NCBI GenBank assembly: GCA_037833965.1
Contig: AP031353.1
Location: forward strand, 16,308,501-16,372,500
Reading direction: 5' to 3'
From: Marchantia polymorpha subsp. ruderalis
Taxonomy: Eukaryota > Streptophyta > Marchantiopsida > Marchantiales > Marchantiaceae
DNA length: 64,000 nt
Below the pieces are notes generated by a model. It was not told where the DNA came from. It saw only the letters and a program-made list of their open reading frames with translations, and ran no database searches. The position numbers and the translations under genes were made by a program. This document shows, one piece after another, positions 38,956 to 50,020 of the stretch. The stretch's first letter is position 1; every line of letters starts with the position of its first letter.

Positions 38956-39500
38956 ATATGTGTTGGTATGACATATGCTCAGCTTTTGTTTTCTATATGG
39001 ATCAATGTTTTCATGAAATTAAGACAGTAACATCACATTTCTTTAAAGTGGGATCTATAATATAATAAAAATAATACTCTAAAAGAAAGAAAATTCTTGT
39101 TTTTCTAATATTCCTTTCAATTTTTTAAAAACTCATTTATATATTATCTTTTTTTATTTAAATCTCAAAGAACAAATTAAATTTCAAAAATGCGTTTTTA
39201 TCATTATACATTTCACTTTTGAGCTTGGTCACTATTCGCTCTTGGTCCCAAATACTTTCGCCCAAATACATGTAATGAAAAATCAAATTTTAACTTCTTT
39301 TTTTTCTTGCTTGTTCCTGTTGCAGGGAAAATACTTGATGCAAATTTCAACAAGCCACAATAAGCGAAAAGAATACTACTCAAGCAATTGAACTATTGCG
39401 AAATTGACTTCCGCCATTCATATTTCATTTGTTTGATTACAGTGTAAGACTCATTGAGGTAACAATGAAAACTCCTGCAAAGCGTAACAAAGCCAAGGAT
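38956..39500. other. Spacer between minisatellite and Ty3 element
   Basis: AT-rich sequence without open frames. The 3' part of the Ty3 element (end of integrase, 3' LTR) should lie here but is absent. Coding similarity stops near 39500. Confidence 0.6.
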
Positions 39501-39514
39501 GCTTGACAACTAAA

Positions 39515-40942
39515 TCAATATCCCATGGCCAACCATGGTAACTTAATATCCCAGTCCCCAAGATGCCCCTTCTGTAGGCCATACTTGCGCAACGCTCTCT
39601 TCACCGTCTGTACCATCCGCTCAGCCAAACCATCCGCCTCTGGATGATCTCGGGAAGTAGTCCGGTGATCAATCAGCGTCTTGTCACACAAGACCTGAAA
39701 CTCTGTCCCCTGATCGGTCAACACCTCAGCTGATGCACCAAAGTGACTAAGCACCCTGTCAAGGAAAGCATTTGCTACTCCCTCACTCGCCTTGTCAGGT
39801 AATGCCACCAACTCAATCCACTTGGAGAAATGCTCCACCATCACCAACACATACCGATGATGTCGTGTAGTCAAAGGTAGTGGTCCAGCAAAGTCCAAAC
39901 TCCAACGGTAACCCAATCCCATGATAGGTAAGGGATGTAACTCTGGTGTCGGAGCATTGAACGATGCCCTCACTCGATCACAAACCATGCAACGTGATAC
40001 CAACTGCTGCACCTACGTATGCATACCACGCCACCAATACTGACCTAGGAGTAAGCTGTACGTACGCTTCACTCCAAAATGTCCCAACTCCTCATGAGCA
40101 TGCCTCACAATGCGTGCTCTCTGAGTTGGATGCGGTACCACCCGTACACTACCGTCCTCCCACACTCGGAGAACATGTACTCCCTCCAATCGGTATCTCT
40201 TCGCCCTCTGGAGAACACGATCTCGCTCCTTGGCACCCACTGTGCCTGGCACCATACTGGTCCGTAGGAACTCCAACACCAACGCATCATCGTGAACATC
40301 ACGCTGGTCCACACCACCATCCTCAACCTCAGGATCCGAAGACTGACTATGTACTCTCTGACTAGAGTAAGATGTCAAGTGGTCCTCACTGCTAGAGGCT
40401 CCATAAAACCAACACATGAAGGCCGATGCATGCCAACCGGGCACCATCTCCTCATCAACCTCACCATGCCACCTAGCTCCAGTGTCATCCTCCTGGCTAG
40501 TGCATGGGTTCCGACTCAAACCGTCGGCATCCAGGTTCGCAACTCCAGGCCTATGCACCACCTGAAAGTCGTACTCATGTAGGATGAGAGCCCACCGTGC
40601 AAGCTTCCCTGTGAGCTTGTCAGACTCCATCAACCACTTGAGCGGTTGATGATCGGTAACAAGGGTAAACTGCGTACCAAACAAGTAACACCTGAAGTGT
40701 GCCACAGCCCACACCGCTGCCAAACACTCTCCCTCGTACGAACTATACCGCGACTCTGCTGCATTGTTCGAACGACTAGCGTACGCAATCACAAACTCCT
40801 TGCCCTCATCATCACACTGCGTCAACACCGCTCCAAGTCCCAACATACTCCAATCAGTGTGCAACTGGTATGGTCGACCTCTGATAGGTCTCCTCAAGAT
40901 GGGAGCGGCCACCAACCTGGCCTTGAGCTCAACAAAAGCTCT
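39515..40942 (-). pseudogene. Ty3 RNase H and integrase (truncated, TAG and TGA stops)
   Basis: RNase H: LHTDWSMLGLGAVLTQCDD, then SSYEGECLAAVWAVAHFR and VTDHQPLKWLM, ending ANLDADGLSRNP. A variable linker leads to the integrase zinc finger (HEELGHFGVKRTYS, then CMVCDRV). The core follows, with WSLDFAGPLP, VLTDQGTEF and EADGLAERMVQTVKRAL giving the D, D and E catalytic positions. A TAG at 40013-40015 lies between the paired His and Cys of the zinc finger. Translation ends at TGA 39515-39517 after LPWLAMGY, where related integrases continue. The last part of the integrase, any chromodomain and the 3' LTR are absent. Integrase would insert the element cDNA into host DNA. Confidence 0.93.
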
Positions 40943-41983
40943 CTACTGCTCATCTCCCCATTGCCACTCCTGATCCGACTTCAGCAACTGGTTCAAAGGC
41001 TTCGCTATAGCACTAAATCCCTTCACATATCTCCGATAATAGTTCGCCAAACCCATGAATGCACGAACTCTACTCACATCCGCTGGACGAGGAATGCGTG
41101 CAATAGCCTCCACCTTTGCCTGCTGAACTCCCAAACCACCTGGGTAGATCACATGACCCAAGTACTCCACCTTCTCCTGGAAGAACCTACACTTCTCATG
41201 ATGTAACCGCAGACCATGAGCCCTCAACCGCTCAAGCACAATCTGCAAATGTATCTGGTGTTGCTCCACAATGTCGCTAAACACCAAGATATCATCAATG
41301 TAACATCTGACGAAATCTAGCCCCGCTAGAATCCTGTCCATCACTCTTTGGAACTCGGCATGTGCATTCTTCAACCCAAAGGGTAAGAATCGCCACTGAT
41401 ACAAACAATCCTTGCCGTGAGAGTTGACACCCCAAAACGCTATCTTGGCCTTGTCCTCCTCCCGAATCGGCAACTGATGGTATCCCGCCCGAAGATCCAA
41501 AGTACTAAAAATCTTCGCATGTCCCACCACATCGAAGATCTCCTCAGGTGTAGGCATGGCATACTTATCGGCCTTCGTCTGCCGATTGATAGGACGGTAG
41601 TCCCCACACATACGCCTATCCGTGTAGTTGCCATGTACATCCTTCTTCGCTGGCATAACAGTGGCTGAAGCATACTCACCATGCGACAACTCCACTAACC
41701 CAGCCTCCAATAACTCCAACGTCCGACTCTTAATCAAGTTCCTTTCCATATCACTATATCGATAGGGACGACGGAAGATTGGCGTATCACTAGCCAACTC
41801 TATCCGTATGCCGGGTCCAATCAAAGTACCCAACTCCTTCATACTGAAGGCAAAACAACTCCTATAATCACATAGGAATTGTATCAACCGTCGCCTCTCT
41901 CCTCCGATGATCTGAAAACCAATCGATGGCTCCCACTCCTCCTCCATGTACCCACAAGAGGGAGGCGATACTGTCACTGGTTG
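40943..41983 (-). pseudogene. Ty3 reverse transcriptase (intact domain, stop-bounded)
   Basis: About 340 residues of uninterrupted Ty3/gypsy reverse transcriptase: RRMCGDYRPINRQT, IFSTLDLRAGYHQLPIREED, QWRFLPFGLKNAHAEFQRVM, the catalytic CYIDDILVFSD (YIDD codons at 41291-41302) and VRAFMGLANYYRRYVKGF. A TAG at 41984-41986 precedes it and another at 40943-40945 separates it from RNase H. FGLKNAHAEFQ has His where Pro is usual. All catalytic Asp residues are present, so the domain itself is undamaged and only the stops prevent a polyprotein. Confidence 0.96.
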
Positions 41984-41986
41984 CTA

Positions 41987-43219
41987 TGACACCTCCTCCA
42001 AAGGAAGGTTCTCTGTACCCTCCTTCGTAGCAACCTCCCCTTGACCAACATCTCCAACTGCATGGGCGTCTACTCTCGCAAGTCCTCTCGTCACGTCCCA
42101 TGAACTCCAAGGATGATGAATATCTCGCAAGTCGCCCCCAGCCATTGCCACTAACGTCCCGGTAGGCAATGAGCTAATAAGTGGTGTAACAACCATCAAA
42201 TCTGTGCGCAAACGGCGTTGCTCGGCCAAACCCAAGCTCACAATCCACGTCAAGCAGTTCAGGTCCATAGCCTAATCCAAAACCTGACGACGCGATGCCT
42301 CTGAAACTGAAGAAGCCGCGGTCACACCAGTAAGAAACCCCATCGCACGCTCTCTCTCATCAGCGTTAGGCTCCACCAACTGATGTAGGGTACTGTCCCA
42401 CAGTAGTCCAGGTACCCCATCACGATATGCATGTGATGCCGGATAACTGACCAACGTAGGCAAAGCCATCCGAGGCTGACCTACGTGGTTCACCAATGCC
42501 ATGGGTGACCTATCCGCCACTCTCATCACCTGAGAGTATCGAGAGACATCCAAGATCCTGTCAACGGTGAGGGTAGGATCACGATGCACAGAATCATACG
42601 CATGACGCAATATCTCTCATGGTACAAGGTTGGTCCACCACAAACGTGCACGATGAGCACGTGAACCAACCCTCGCAGCATCCAACAACACTGCTGATCC
42701 AATCCATGTCCTGACCTCATGGACACTCGCCATCAACTGGGCCCGAGTGTCACCCAACAATGGTACGTTCTCTAGAATGTATGCGGGAGAACGTGTCTGC
42801 TGCTCCTGGAGATGACGTAACACTCGTAGCATCTCCCAAAACATCCGAGATCTCGGGTCATGTAATCCTGCTCCATGCCCAGCGCGTGTGTGCCCCTGAC
42901 ATGGCCATCCCGCAATCACCAAATCAATATGTCCAACTCGATCGAGGTCTGGCGCCCCCAGCAATGAAATGTCTGCAGGCAACGCCTTCTGGTATCCTCG
43001 AACAGCTGATTGCGGCAACAACAAAGGAAACCGCTGCATCAACTATGTAACATGTCGTGAAGAAACCCGACGTGCAGCCTCGTCCTTCTCCACGTACAAG
43101 TATCTACGTACAAGAATACCTGACTGCAACACTGCAGCCAAACCCGTGCTGATCCCTCCAAAAAGATCCAGCAAACAAACACCCTCTGGGGAATACTCCC
43201 ATACGATAGGTGTAGTAAC
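41987..43219 (-). pseudogene. C5 cytosine-DNA methyltransferase domain inside Ty3 pol (stop-interrupted)
   Basis: Motifs in order on the minus strand: motif I GVCLLDLFGGISTGL (about 43140-43180) with the motif II acid in YVEKDEAA; motif IV IDLVIAGWPCQGHTRAG, with the catalytic Cys codon at 42899-42901; motif VI AYILENVPLLG (Glu-Asn-Val near 42761-42772); motif VIII SRAHRARLWW. A target-recognition-like stretch follows, then DERERAMGFLTG and AMDLNCLTW as IX/X-like parts. The enzyme would transfer a methyl group from S-adenosylmethionine to carbon 5 of cytosine. At about 330 residues it has the compact size of bacterial or DNMT-catalytic-domain enzymes, without BAH, chromo or UBA domains. Stops: TAG 43043-43045, TGA 42617-42619, TAG 42272-42274. 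All catalytic motifs are otherwise intact and in one frame with protease and RT, so this is polyprotein cargo and not a neighbouring host gene. Confidence 0.9.
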
Positions 43220-44422
43220 TAATGGTGATAGGGTGCTAAGACCACATACTAGCCGACCACCTGAGACTCGCTCTGCCTCTGCTGGTAAAGAGGCATCACT
43301 CCAAGCCTTCTTCACCAACCTATCAGCCTCCTGCTGTAATGCGTGGCAAGAATCCCAAAGTGGAACATCCAAAGATGATGACACTGCCGCTGCGAGACTC
43401 ACCATCTCCTCCATCTCCTCATAGACTGGAGTATCCTCGGCTGACCTGTTCCCCTCCAACAAGTCATCAGACCATGTGAGCACTCCACTGAAACCCGCAA
43501 TAGAGGCTAAAACTGCAGGAGAAGATCCAAGAGGTCGATCTCGAGAAATGAACCTCACAGGCAGCTCACTCATACGTCCATCACCGGACTCCCAACCAAG
43601 GCGATAAGCTGCCGTCTCCGTCCAATAATCCATCCGAAATCCCATCGGATATAACACCGCTCCACCAACAAGCACATCATATGACTCTGCTGATGTAACC
43701 ACCGCTCGAACTCCAAACTGCGAGCTATCCTGAGCATGACCATGCCTCAACTGCATTGATATGCGCTCTCTGGTCATCCTGGAAGACCTGTCGCTGGTGC
43801 CACCGAGTGATGTCTGAATCTGGAACGGACAAGGCTCCAACTCGGACCTCCGAACTCCCAAACTAATGCAGGCAATCTTGCCCAACATCAAAGGCTGTGC
43901 ACCAGAATCCAGCAACACTCTGGCTGGGACATACACCTGCCCTGTAGCACTCACCAAGTGAAATACCCCGCTCCGGTTGTCCACCATACACACACCAGGG
44001 ACAACCCTCTCCCGATCAATGGCTGGTCGGGCTGGCAAGGACTCCATCCGTGCCGCTGCCGCCTGCCATGTCGACTCATCGCTCGATGGAGTTGTAGAGG
44101 ATAGCTCCTCACCAATAGTCTCGCGTATGTCGGCACTCGTAGCAATGATACTCCCACGTTCACACAACGTGGTTGCTGCACGAAAAACCTGAGCCAAGTC
44201 AATCCCAGAGTCCATCAGCTCCATAGCTGAAAATAATGGAGATCTCATCTCTGAGCTAGCCATCCGCGTCACTGCACTAGATGGTGTGTCCGTGTCCACC
44301 ACACGTGACGTAGATGTCTCAGTCCTCCCACTAAGGTCACTAGGTGGTACAGGTCTCATGGATGAAGTACTGCCCACCTCTGACAACAAAAACGACTGGG
44401 GAAGTCTGGCCGACGCCCACCC
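43220..44422 (-). pseudogene. Ty3 aspartic protease region
   Basis: Pol opens after a TGA at 44423-44425 in the -1 frame relative to gag. After a Ser/Thr-rich linker comes the retropepsin-like motif ARVLLDSGAQPLMLG (Asp-Ser-Gly codons near 43902-43910), then SYDVLVGGAVLYPMGFRMDY, the second protease signature. About 100 residues later the frame runs straight into methyltransferase motif I. The protease would cut Gag-Pol into mature parts. No initiating ATG is needed if expression is by -1 frameshifting from gag, but I see no classic slippery heptamer at the junction. Confidence 0.85.
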
Positions 44423-44430
44423 TCACCCCT

Positions 44431-46134
44431 CTAAGGATCCAACTCCCCTGTCGCACCGCGTGGCTCTAGAGCTCGAGCTGCACCTCTAGTCACTGCAACC
44501 GATGCCTCCACCTGTGCTGCACTCGCTAGATAAGGGAAATCCTCTTCCTTGTAAGAGGTGGAAGTGCTCGCCCCAGAACTCACCATAGCAGCAAGCCTTT
44601 GCTCCAACTGCTCAATACGAGCAGCCATCGCGCTCTCTGTGGCCGAAGTAGCACTCGCTACAAGACGTCCAACTACACCGGCACCTCTACCAGCACGGCC
44701 ATCTCGACCTCGAGAAGCATCACCACCACGACCTCTACCACCAGATGTCAACTCTGGATGAAGGTCAAAACACCGATCTCGAGTATGACCTGCTCGACCA
44801 CAGTGGTCACACACCACCTGTGCTGACTGGGGTCTAGCCTGTGAACTCTGACCTCCGGCCTCCTGGGGACAATCTCTCCGCCAATGATCCCCTCCACATG
44901 TCCAACATGCTGGTCCTTGCTGCTGGCCAGCAAACGACGGCACTAGTGCACGTGCCCCTGTATCTCTAGCGGCTGTCTGGTGTCGTGTCTGCACTCCGCG
45001 ACCCCCACCACTACCACCACCAAAGGGTCTAGACTGTACCGTGCTCTGCGGGACACGAGAGGTAGTGGCTACGTCTCTAGCGAATGAAGAAGTCACCACT
45101 CTCTCCTCCACTATGTTAAGCTCAATCTTCTCAGAAAGAGCAAACACATAGGCCAATGTCGGTGACGCATCGCTCAAGAGGGTAGCATCCCGAATCCTCC
45201 GCCGTAGCTCTCTGTCCAGTATCCTGTACCAATACTGGACCGCCTGTGCCTCAGTTACACCGTGAGTAACTGAGATCAACCGCCGCATACGCGTGTATGC
45301 CTCCCGAAGACTCTCACCAGTCTTCCGCTCAAACTCCTGGAGACTCCTCAACTTCTCCGTCCTCACCCCCTGATAGTTCTTCCTCAACCTCTTGAAGAAC
45401 TCAAGAATGGGGCTGAACGAAGGTACCCAAGTAGTATCTCCACTCGTGCTGGCAACGCCAACAGCACCGCTGGTGATACCTGCTCCACTAGTACCATCGG
45501 TGATGCTACCACTCGCACCTCCACTGGTACCAACACCACCCTGGGTGATCGACGTATAGTTTGGAGACCAATGACGCCTCCTTGCGTCAATCTCGACAGC
45601 ATACTCTCTCCCAAACTCATGGTAGTCATCCATGGGAGGCCCCTCCAGATGCTGAAACAACCCCTTCCATGCAAAGAAGGGTGTAAACAACGTGGGGTTA
45701 CGCAAGAACTGCATATCGCACCACGTGTCAAACTCCTGGATGAAATCATCCAACTCAATGGTGCCCACTGCACCAGAGTACCGCCGTGGGCCCTTCATGG
45801 CCCCGTACATACCGTCCATGTCCCCAGTCCACGAGTGTGGGACCCTAGATGATATCACCACCAAAGATCCGCTATCTGCCACACCCCGTGCCTCTACAAC
45901 CACTGATGCGCTAGGATGAGGTAGCCGATACCTCAACCCACTCCGCGTAAATCCTCCACGGTCCTCAACGGAACCCCCAAACTCCTCCGTGATGAATGAC
46001 TCACCAATCGGCACCACTGCCACAACTCCACCTACCCTCGTCCCTGCACTAACCTGCTCTAGCCCTACTGACTATGGGTATGGGCAACCTAACATGTCAT
46101 CACCGCAAGAAGACTCTCCTGGTCCACTGGTCAT
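44431..46134 (-). pseudogene. Ty3 gag with two CCHC zinc knuckles, early in-frame TAG
   Basis: The protein-like frame can be followed up to an ATG at 46134, beginning MTSGPGESSCGDDMLG. A TAG at 46072-46074 (codon 21) interrupts it; downstream the frame is open to TAG 44431-44433. The capsid-like region has LRSLQEFERKTGESLREAYT and LRRRIRDATLL. It is followed by a Gly/Arg-rich part and two zinc knuckles, CWTCGGDHWRRDC and CDHCGRAGHTRDRC. Gag would form the virus-like particle and bind element RNA. The C-terminus ends GATGELDP just before pol begins in the -1 frame. Confidence 0.88.
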
Positions 46135-46140
46135 CACTCC

Positions 46141-47700
46141 AGTCTCACCATGAGAGAAACAAAGATAGGCGCCGGTGATCAAATCCAGCCGCACTATCGA
46201 CAACACACTGGAGTAAAACTACTCCGGAAATCAACGTCAACCCAGACATGGGCGCGCATCAAGAAGCCAGACTGGAGAGGATCCAAACACAAGAAAAACG
46301 GCTAGCAACGACTCTCTAGCCGAAATGAAACACAGCACATAACAACACAACACACGGGACATCGCCTCGCATCGCGACCCCGAGTCGAACTCCATCGCCT
46401 CCTATCATCCTCCGCCTCTCGCGCCTGCAACGCTATCTCGCTCATCCCGTCGCAAAGATGATATCGACCCTTCCGCCTTCAACGCCTACAATGTCACCTC
46501 TTCCACTAAGTCGCCAAGGGAGTCTCCACATCGAGGTGTCCAGTACTGCGCCTCACAACTCCACCTCATAACTCCACCTCCCACTGTCACTAGGGACAAA
46601 GAACATAAAGAAAGCCTATATACCTAACTGTTTCCCAGAGGAAAAGTAATAACGATAAAAACTTTTCTTTTTTTTCACAACTGAAAAATCATAATAAATG
46701 AGACCGAGTGCAAATCCTCAATCTCTCCAAAAAAATACTTTTTTTTTCTCTCTTTTCTTTTCTTTTTCCCTTTTTTTTTCTCCCTTTCACAAATCAAAAG
46801 AAATAATAAGAGTAGTTGAAAGGTAAACCACAAATGGCAGGGCAAAAGAGTTTGCGCTGAATCTGACCGTTACAACATATTCTTGGTCTCTACTTAGACT
46901 AAACGCCCCAATAATATAAGCAAAATAAGCTTCAAGTGACTGATATACTACAGATATCCCCAATCAACCAGATGTATATGATGCAAGATGGAGCAAAACA
47001 TGACCTTCTATTCTACGCTCAAATCTTCACCTTGCCAAAAGAACCTATACCCAGAGTTTATTTTGAGCCGATAATTCGGTAGGTAGAATTCTGCGCTGGC
47101 ACTTGGTCCTGTACCGCCCCGTCCAAGTCTACTGCCCCCTTCCATTATAATCTCTAGTACACGTCTTGCAAATCCTCATCCACCGCTTGACCTGTCCCTT
47201 GGATGAATAAATTTGCACCAAAGGAAGGTGCCCAATCCGCTAAGAGGTGATGACAAAAATTAAAGCAAGAAACCCTTTGGACCAATAAGTGTTCGCGAGA
47301 GAGTAGTCAACACCTATTCCAATTGACTGCCGCCTTCAGTCCACGCTCAAAAGTAGGAAGTCCATCGACAACTGCGCGGCTTTGTTTCATTCCAGATCAT
47401 CACCGGTTACAATATACTGATTCTACGCATCCGAATGGCGCAGTTGGCAGTTGAGGAGTCCATGATTCACGTGTGAGCCGACACTAGGGGGGTCAAATAT
47501 TGGGATCGCTTCTCACTGCGAGAAGCTTGGCCATCGTATGTCATTCATACACATTAAGATGTAGTGTGAAGACCGAAGGAGTTCACAAACCCCTGCCGCG
47601 GAGGCAAAGATGACGTTTTCGACGAAGACCCGGAAGAAGGCAGGCTCGAAGGCGCAAGTAACAAACTAAAACAGCACAAAGACTGCCCCGAACGAACTTC
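46141..47700. other. Presumed 5' LTR/leader of the Ty3 element and spacer
   Basis: No gene-like frame. The first few hundred bases have the base composition of the element; a pyrimidine-rich tract (runs of T with C) covers about 46660-46790. The 5' LTR should be in this interval, but with the 3' LTR missing I cannot fix its ends. Confidence 0.45.
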
Positions 47701-50020
47701 TTCGAGTTTCAAAAACCCAAGAGAGCTCGATATCGGTTGGACCTGTCACGCGAGGCCCTGCTCGGCTCGACCCCGCACCAGCTACCAAGGATATGCGAGG
47801 GCTTCGAAACACCTAAAGCTCGGATAATTTTTGAATCAAAGCTCATCCATTCCGTGCCTGCAAGGTCCTGTGCAGCGGTGCTTCGATTAGCCCCCGGCAG
47901 CGCCTCAATCAAGAGGCATACGTACGCAGCAAGAGCTCCGGAGCCGAGCTCGACCTCCTCTCCCTCCTCTCTTCTTCTTCTTCTGGATCGAAACTGTCGG
48001 TCGCACTCTCCGCTCATTCGCGGGAGAGGACTGCAGCTAGATAGGCCGAACGCCCGAAAGCCGCGTTTGAATTTAAGCTGATTCGGCCATCGTCTTCTCT
48101 TTCGGTGAACTGTCACAGCTTAAAAGGCAATCGTACTTCGGTCGAGCGAAGTGATGACGAAGGGACCGTGTACTCATGGACTACAAGGCGCACATACATT
48201 TCCTTCAGCCAGCAAGCACTTCATGCCATCGAGTTCGATTCCACTCGTCTTCGAATTTCTTCCAGCTAGCTAGTCAAGCACAAATTCACACCCCGGTCCT
48301 TGCATCTGTTGCACATGAAGCGTCGGCAGCGGTCAGACGGAATCACATGTCTGATCGAAGTGTATCGTCGTGCCGCGCTCTGTCTGCTCTCACGTCCAAA
48401 TCCTTCCACATTTTCTCAGCACCGAATTCGCCATGTACACACACCGTGGACGCTCTCCGGCACCACACTTGTCGTCAAAACAAGACAGTCAGTTCTTCGA
48501 GTAAAAATGTCGAAACACAAATACACAAAGAGTCGAGCCAAACTCACTACTCGTAGGTAGACTAAAAGTCGAAGCTAAGGGGAAAAACCCCGACGCGTAA
48601 GGCTCAACTCGAAGAACTGACAGTTCTTCGAGTTCGCCACGAATATAAACCTGTAAAGTCGACCTAGCCTACGCTCCGCGTCTCAACGTTAGCCGACTCC
48701 CAACGTCACCCGACTCACACTCGAATCCAACGTGTCTGAACTCAAATCGACACCAACGTCGATCTGCAACTGCACTAACGTGCATACACATGACACTGCA
48801 GTTGCAAAAGATGTTCTTTCTATATCAGGTTTGCAGTGGCAGTTGAATGTATTTTCAATTGCGGATGCGATGTGATTGGTATATGAAGACATTCTATTGC
48901 TCCTGCAACTTTGAGTGCTCTAATGTTTGGAACAAGTGTTTTGAAATAATTTACAATTAATAAAGCGTACAATTTGTTTTTGTCATGAACAATTTTGCAT
49001 TTTGTGATATTTTGCAATTTCTTTCAATTGATGCATTTACTTATTCTACCCATAAAAAAAATTAGATTATTCATGTTAGCTTTTGGCTAAAAGATATTCC
49101 TTGAAAATCTAAGTGACTTGAAGTAATATAGTGGCATATAATTAAGAGTATCCATATTGATGATTAGAATATTGACTAATATGATTGGAAAGAAAAGATA
49201 AGGAGAACACTGTGATGACTTTGCTAGTATTCAAAGCACATTTTGTTGATATATAGCCACTACGTCACACTTTGACTCAACATTTATCTTCAGACCAAAT
49301 TATTTTCCAGATGAAATTTTGTGTACAAAACCATGGAGATAACGGAGCATACTTGATATTGTGGACTTTGCTCTGGTTATATCGCTATGTGATATAGCCG
49401 TTGACATGATATAGCGCCCACACACAGTCGAATCTTCATTTTGGACTCACTCGCTATTGGCTTTGCCAGATATATACAATGTTTATGAAGAATGAAAAAT
49501 AAATCAACATAAATATTGAATTATAATATATCAATAAATTATAAAATTTAAATTGAATAATCTTGAAAATTTTATTGAAAAAAATTCAAATCCATTGGGA
49601 TCTCATAATAATTTAAGTATGAAATATAATTTAGAAAAATAAAACAACTCAAATAAAATAGATTCATAATTCATAACTTGATTCCACTAAATTAGAGAAG
49701 TAATAAAAAATGAATTACTCTACTTTCTTTCAGATTGATGATAATCCGGAAATTGTAATAAGTCTGTATATTTTGAAATTTTGATTTCTAGCACTTGAGA
49801 GCCTTTAGATTGCATAGAATATATAAACCTCATTTGTTTCATTTTACTCAAATCAACATCAATATAACATTTTGACCATATGGATAGTCCAAATATATTA
49901 TTGGTAGAGGTTTGAAGAAAAATGAATGAAATTTTGAAAAATATATAAGAAAATAAAAACGAATAATGTTATTTTTTAACAAAAAATAAAAAATATTATT
50001 TAGAAATCTCAAAAAAATAT
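47701..50020. other. GC-richer patch (47.7-48.7 kb) then AT-rich spacer
   Basis: At 47709-48116 open frames exist on both strands (135 and 114 codons) and at 48176-48560 on the plus strand, with no recognisable motif; overlap on opposite strands argues for composition, not coding. A perfect palindrome lies at 48606-48634. From 48.9 to 50.0 kb the DNA is AT-rich without features. Confidence 0.45.
48606..48634. repeat. Perfect palindrome, 14-bp arms, 1-base spacer
   Basis: AACTCGAAGAACTG, then A, then its exact reverse complement. CAGTTCTTCGAGT recurs as a single arm about 130 bp upstream (near 48490), so the hairpin may derive from a duplicated, inverted segment. Confidence 0.92.

Larger units (their letters stand above)
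39500..46140 (-). mobile_element. Ty3/gypsy retrotransposon encoding a C5 cytosine-DNA methyltransferase, 3'-truncated
   Basis: On the minus strand the order is gag (two zinc knuckles), aspartic protease, C5-DNA methyltransferase, reverse transcriptase, RNase H, integrase. RT before integrase marks Ty3/gypsy. Pol is a single frame from about 44422 to 39515 (about 1,640 codons, no frameshift). It is interrupted by TAG at 43043, 42272, 41984, 40943 and 40013 and TGA at 42617 and 39515 (lowest coordinate of each codon). Gag is one frame upstream (-1 relation) with a TAG at 46072. The element stops inside the integrase core, so the end of the integrase and the 3' LTR are missing. The 5' LTR must lie above 46140 but I cannot delimit it without its partner. 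Methyltransferase-bearing retrotransposons are known from charophyte algae and dinoflagellates. Confidence 0.92.

Noticed and set aside
38674..38974. Minus-strand frames of about 90 codons
   Set aside because: They translate the minisatellite unit and have no independent support.
40292..41206. Plus-strand open frames of up to 186 codons opposite the Ty3 RT
   Set aside because: Composition shadows of the strongly supported minus-strand pol; no domain.
41987..43219. Methyltransferase as a separate host gene (MET1/CMT/DRM)
   Set aside because: It is in the same frame as protease upstream and RT downstream, has no intron or own promoter signs, and lacks BAH, chromo and UBA domains.
46135..46160. 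TGGTGAGACTGG as a primer-binding site for the Ty3 element, next to a CA end
   Set aside because: The gag ATG would begin only about 15 bases later and the sequence does not resemble a plant tRNA 3' end that I can recall.
47709..48116. 135-codon minus-strand gene
   Set aside because: An equally long frame overlaps on the other strand; both look compositional.
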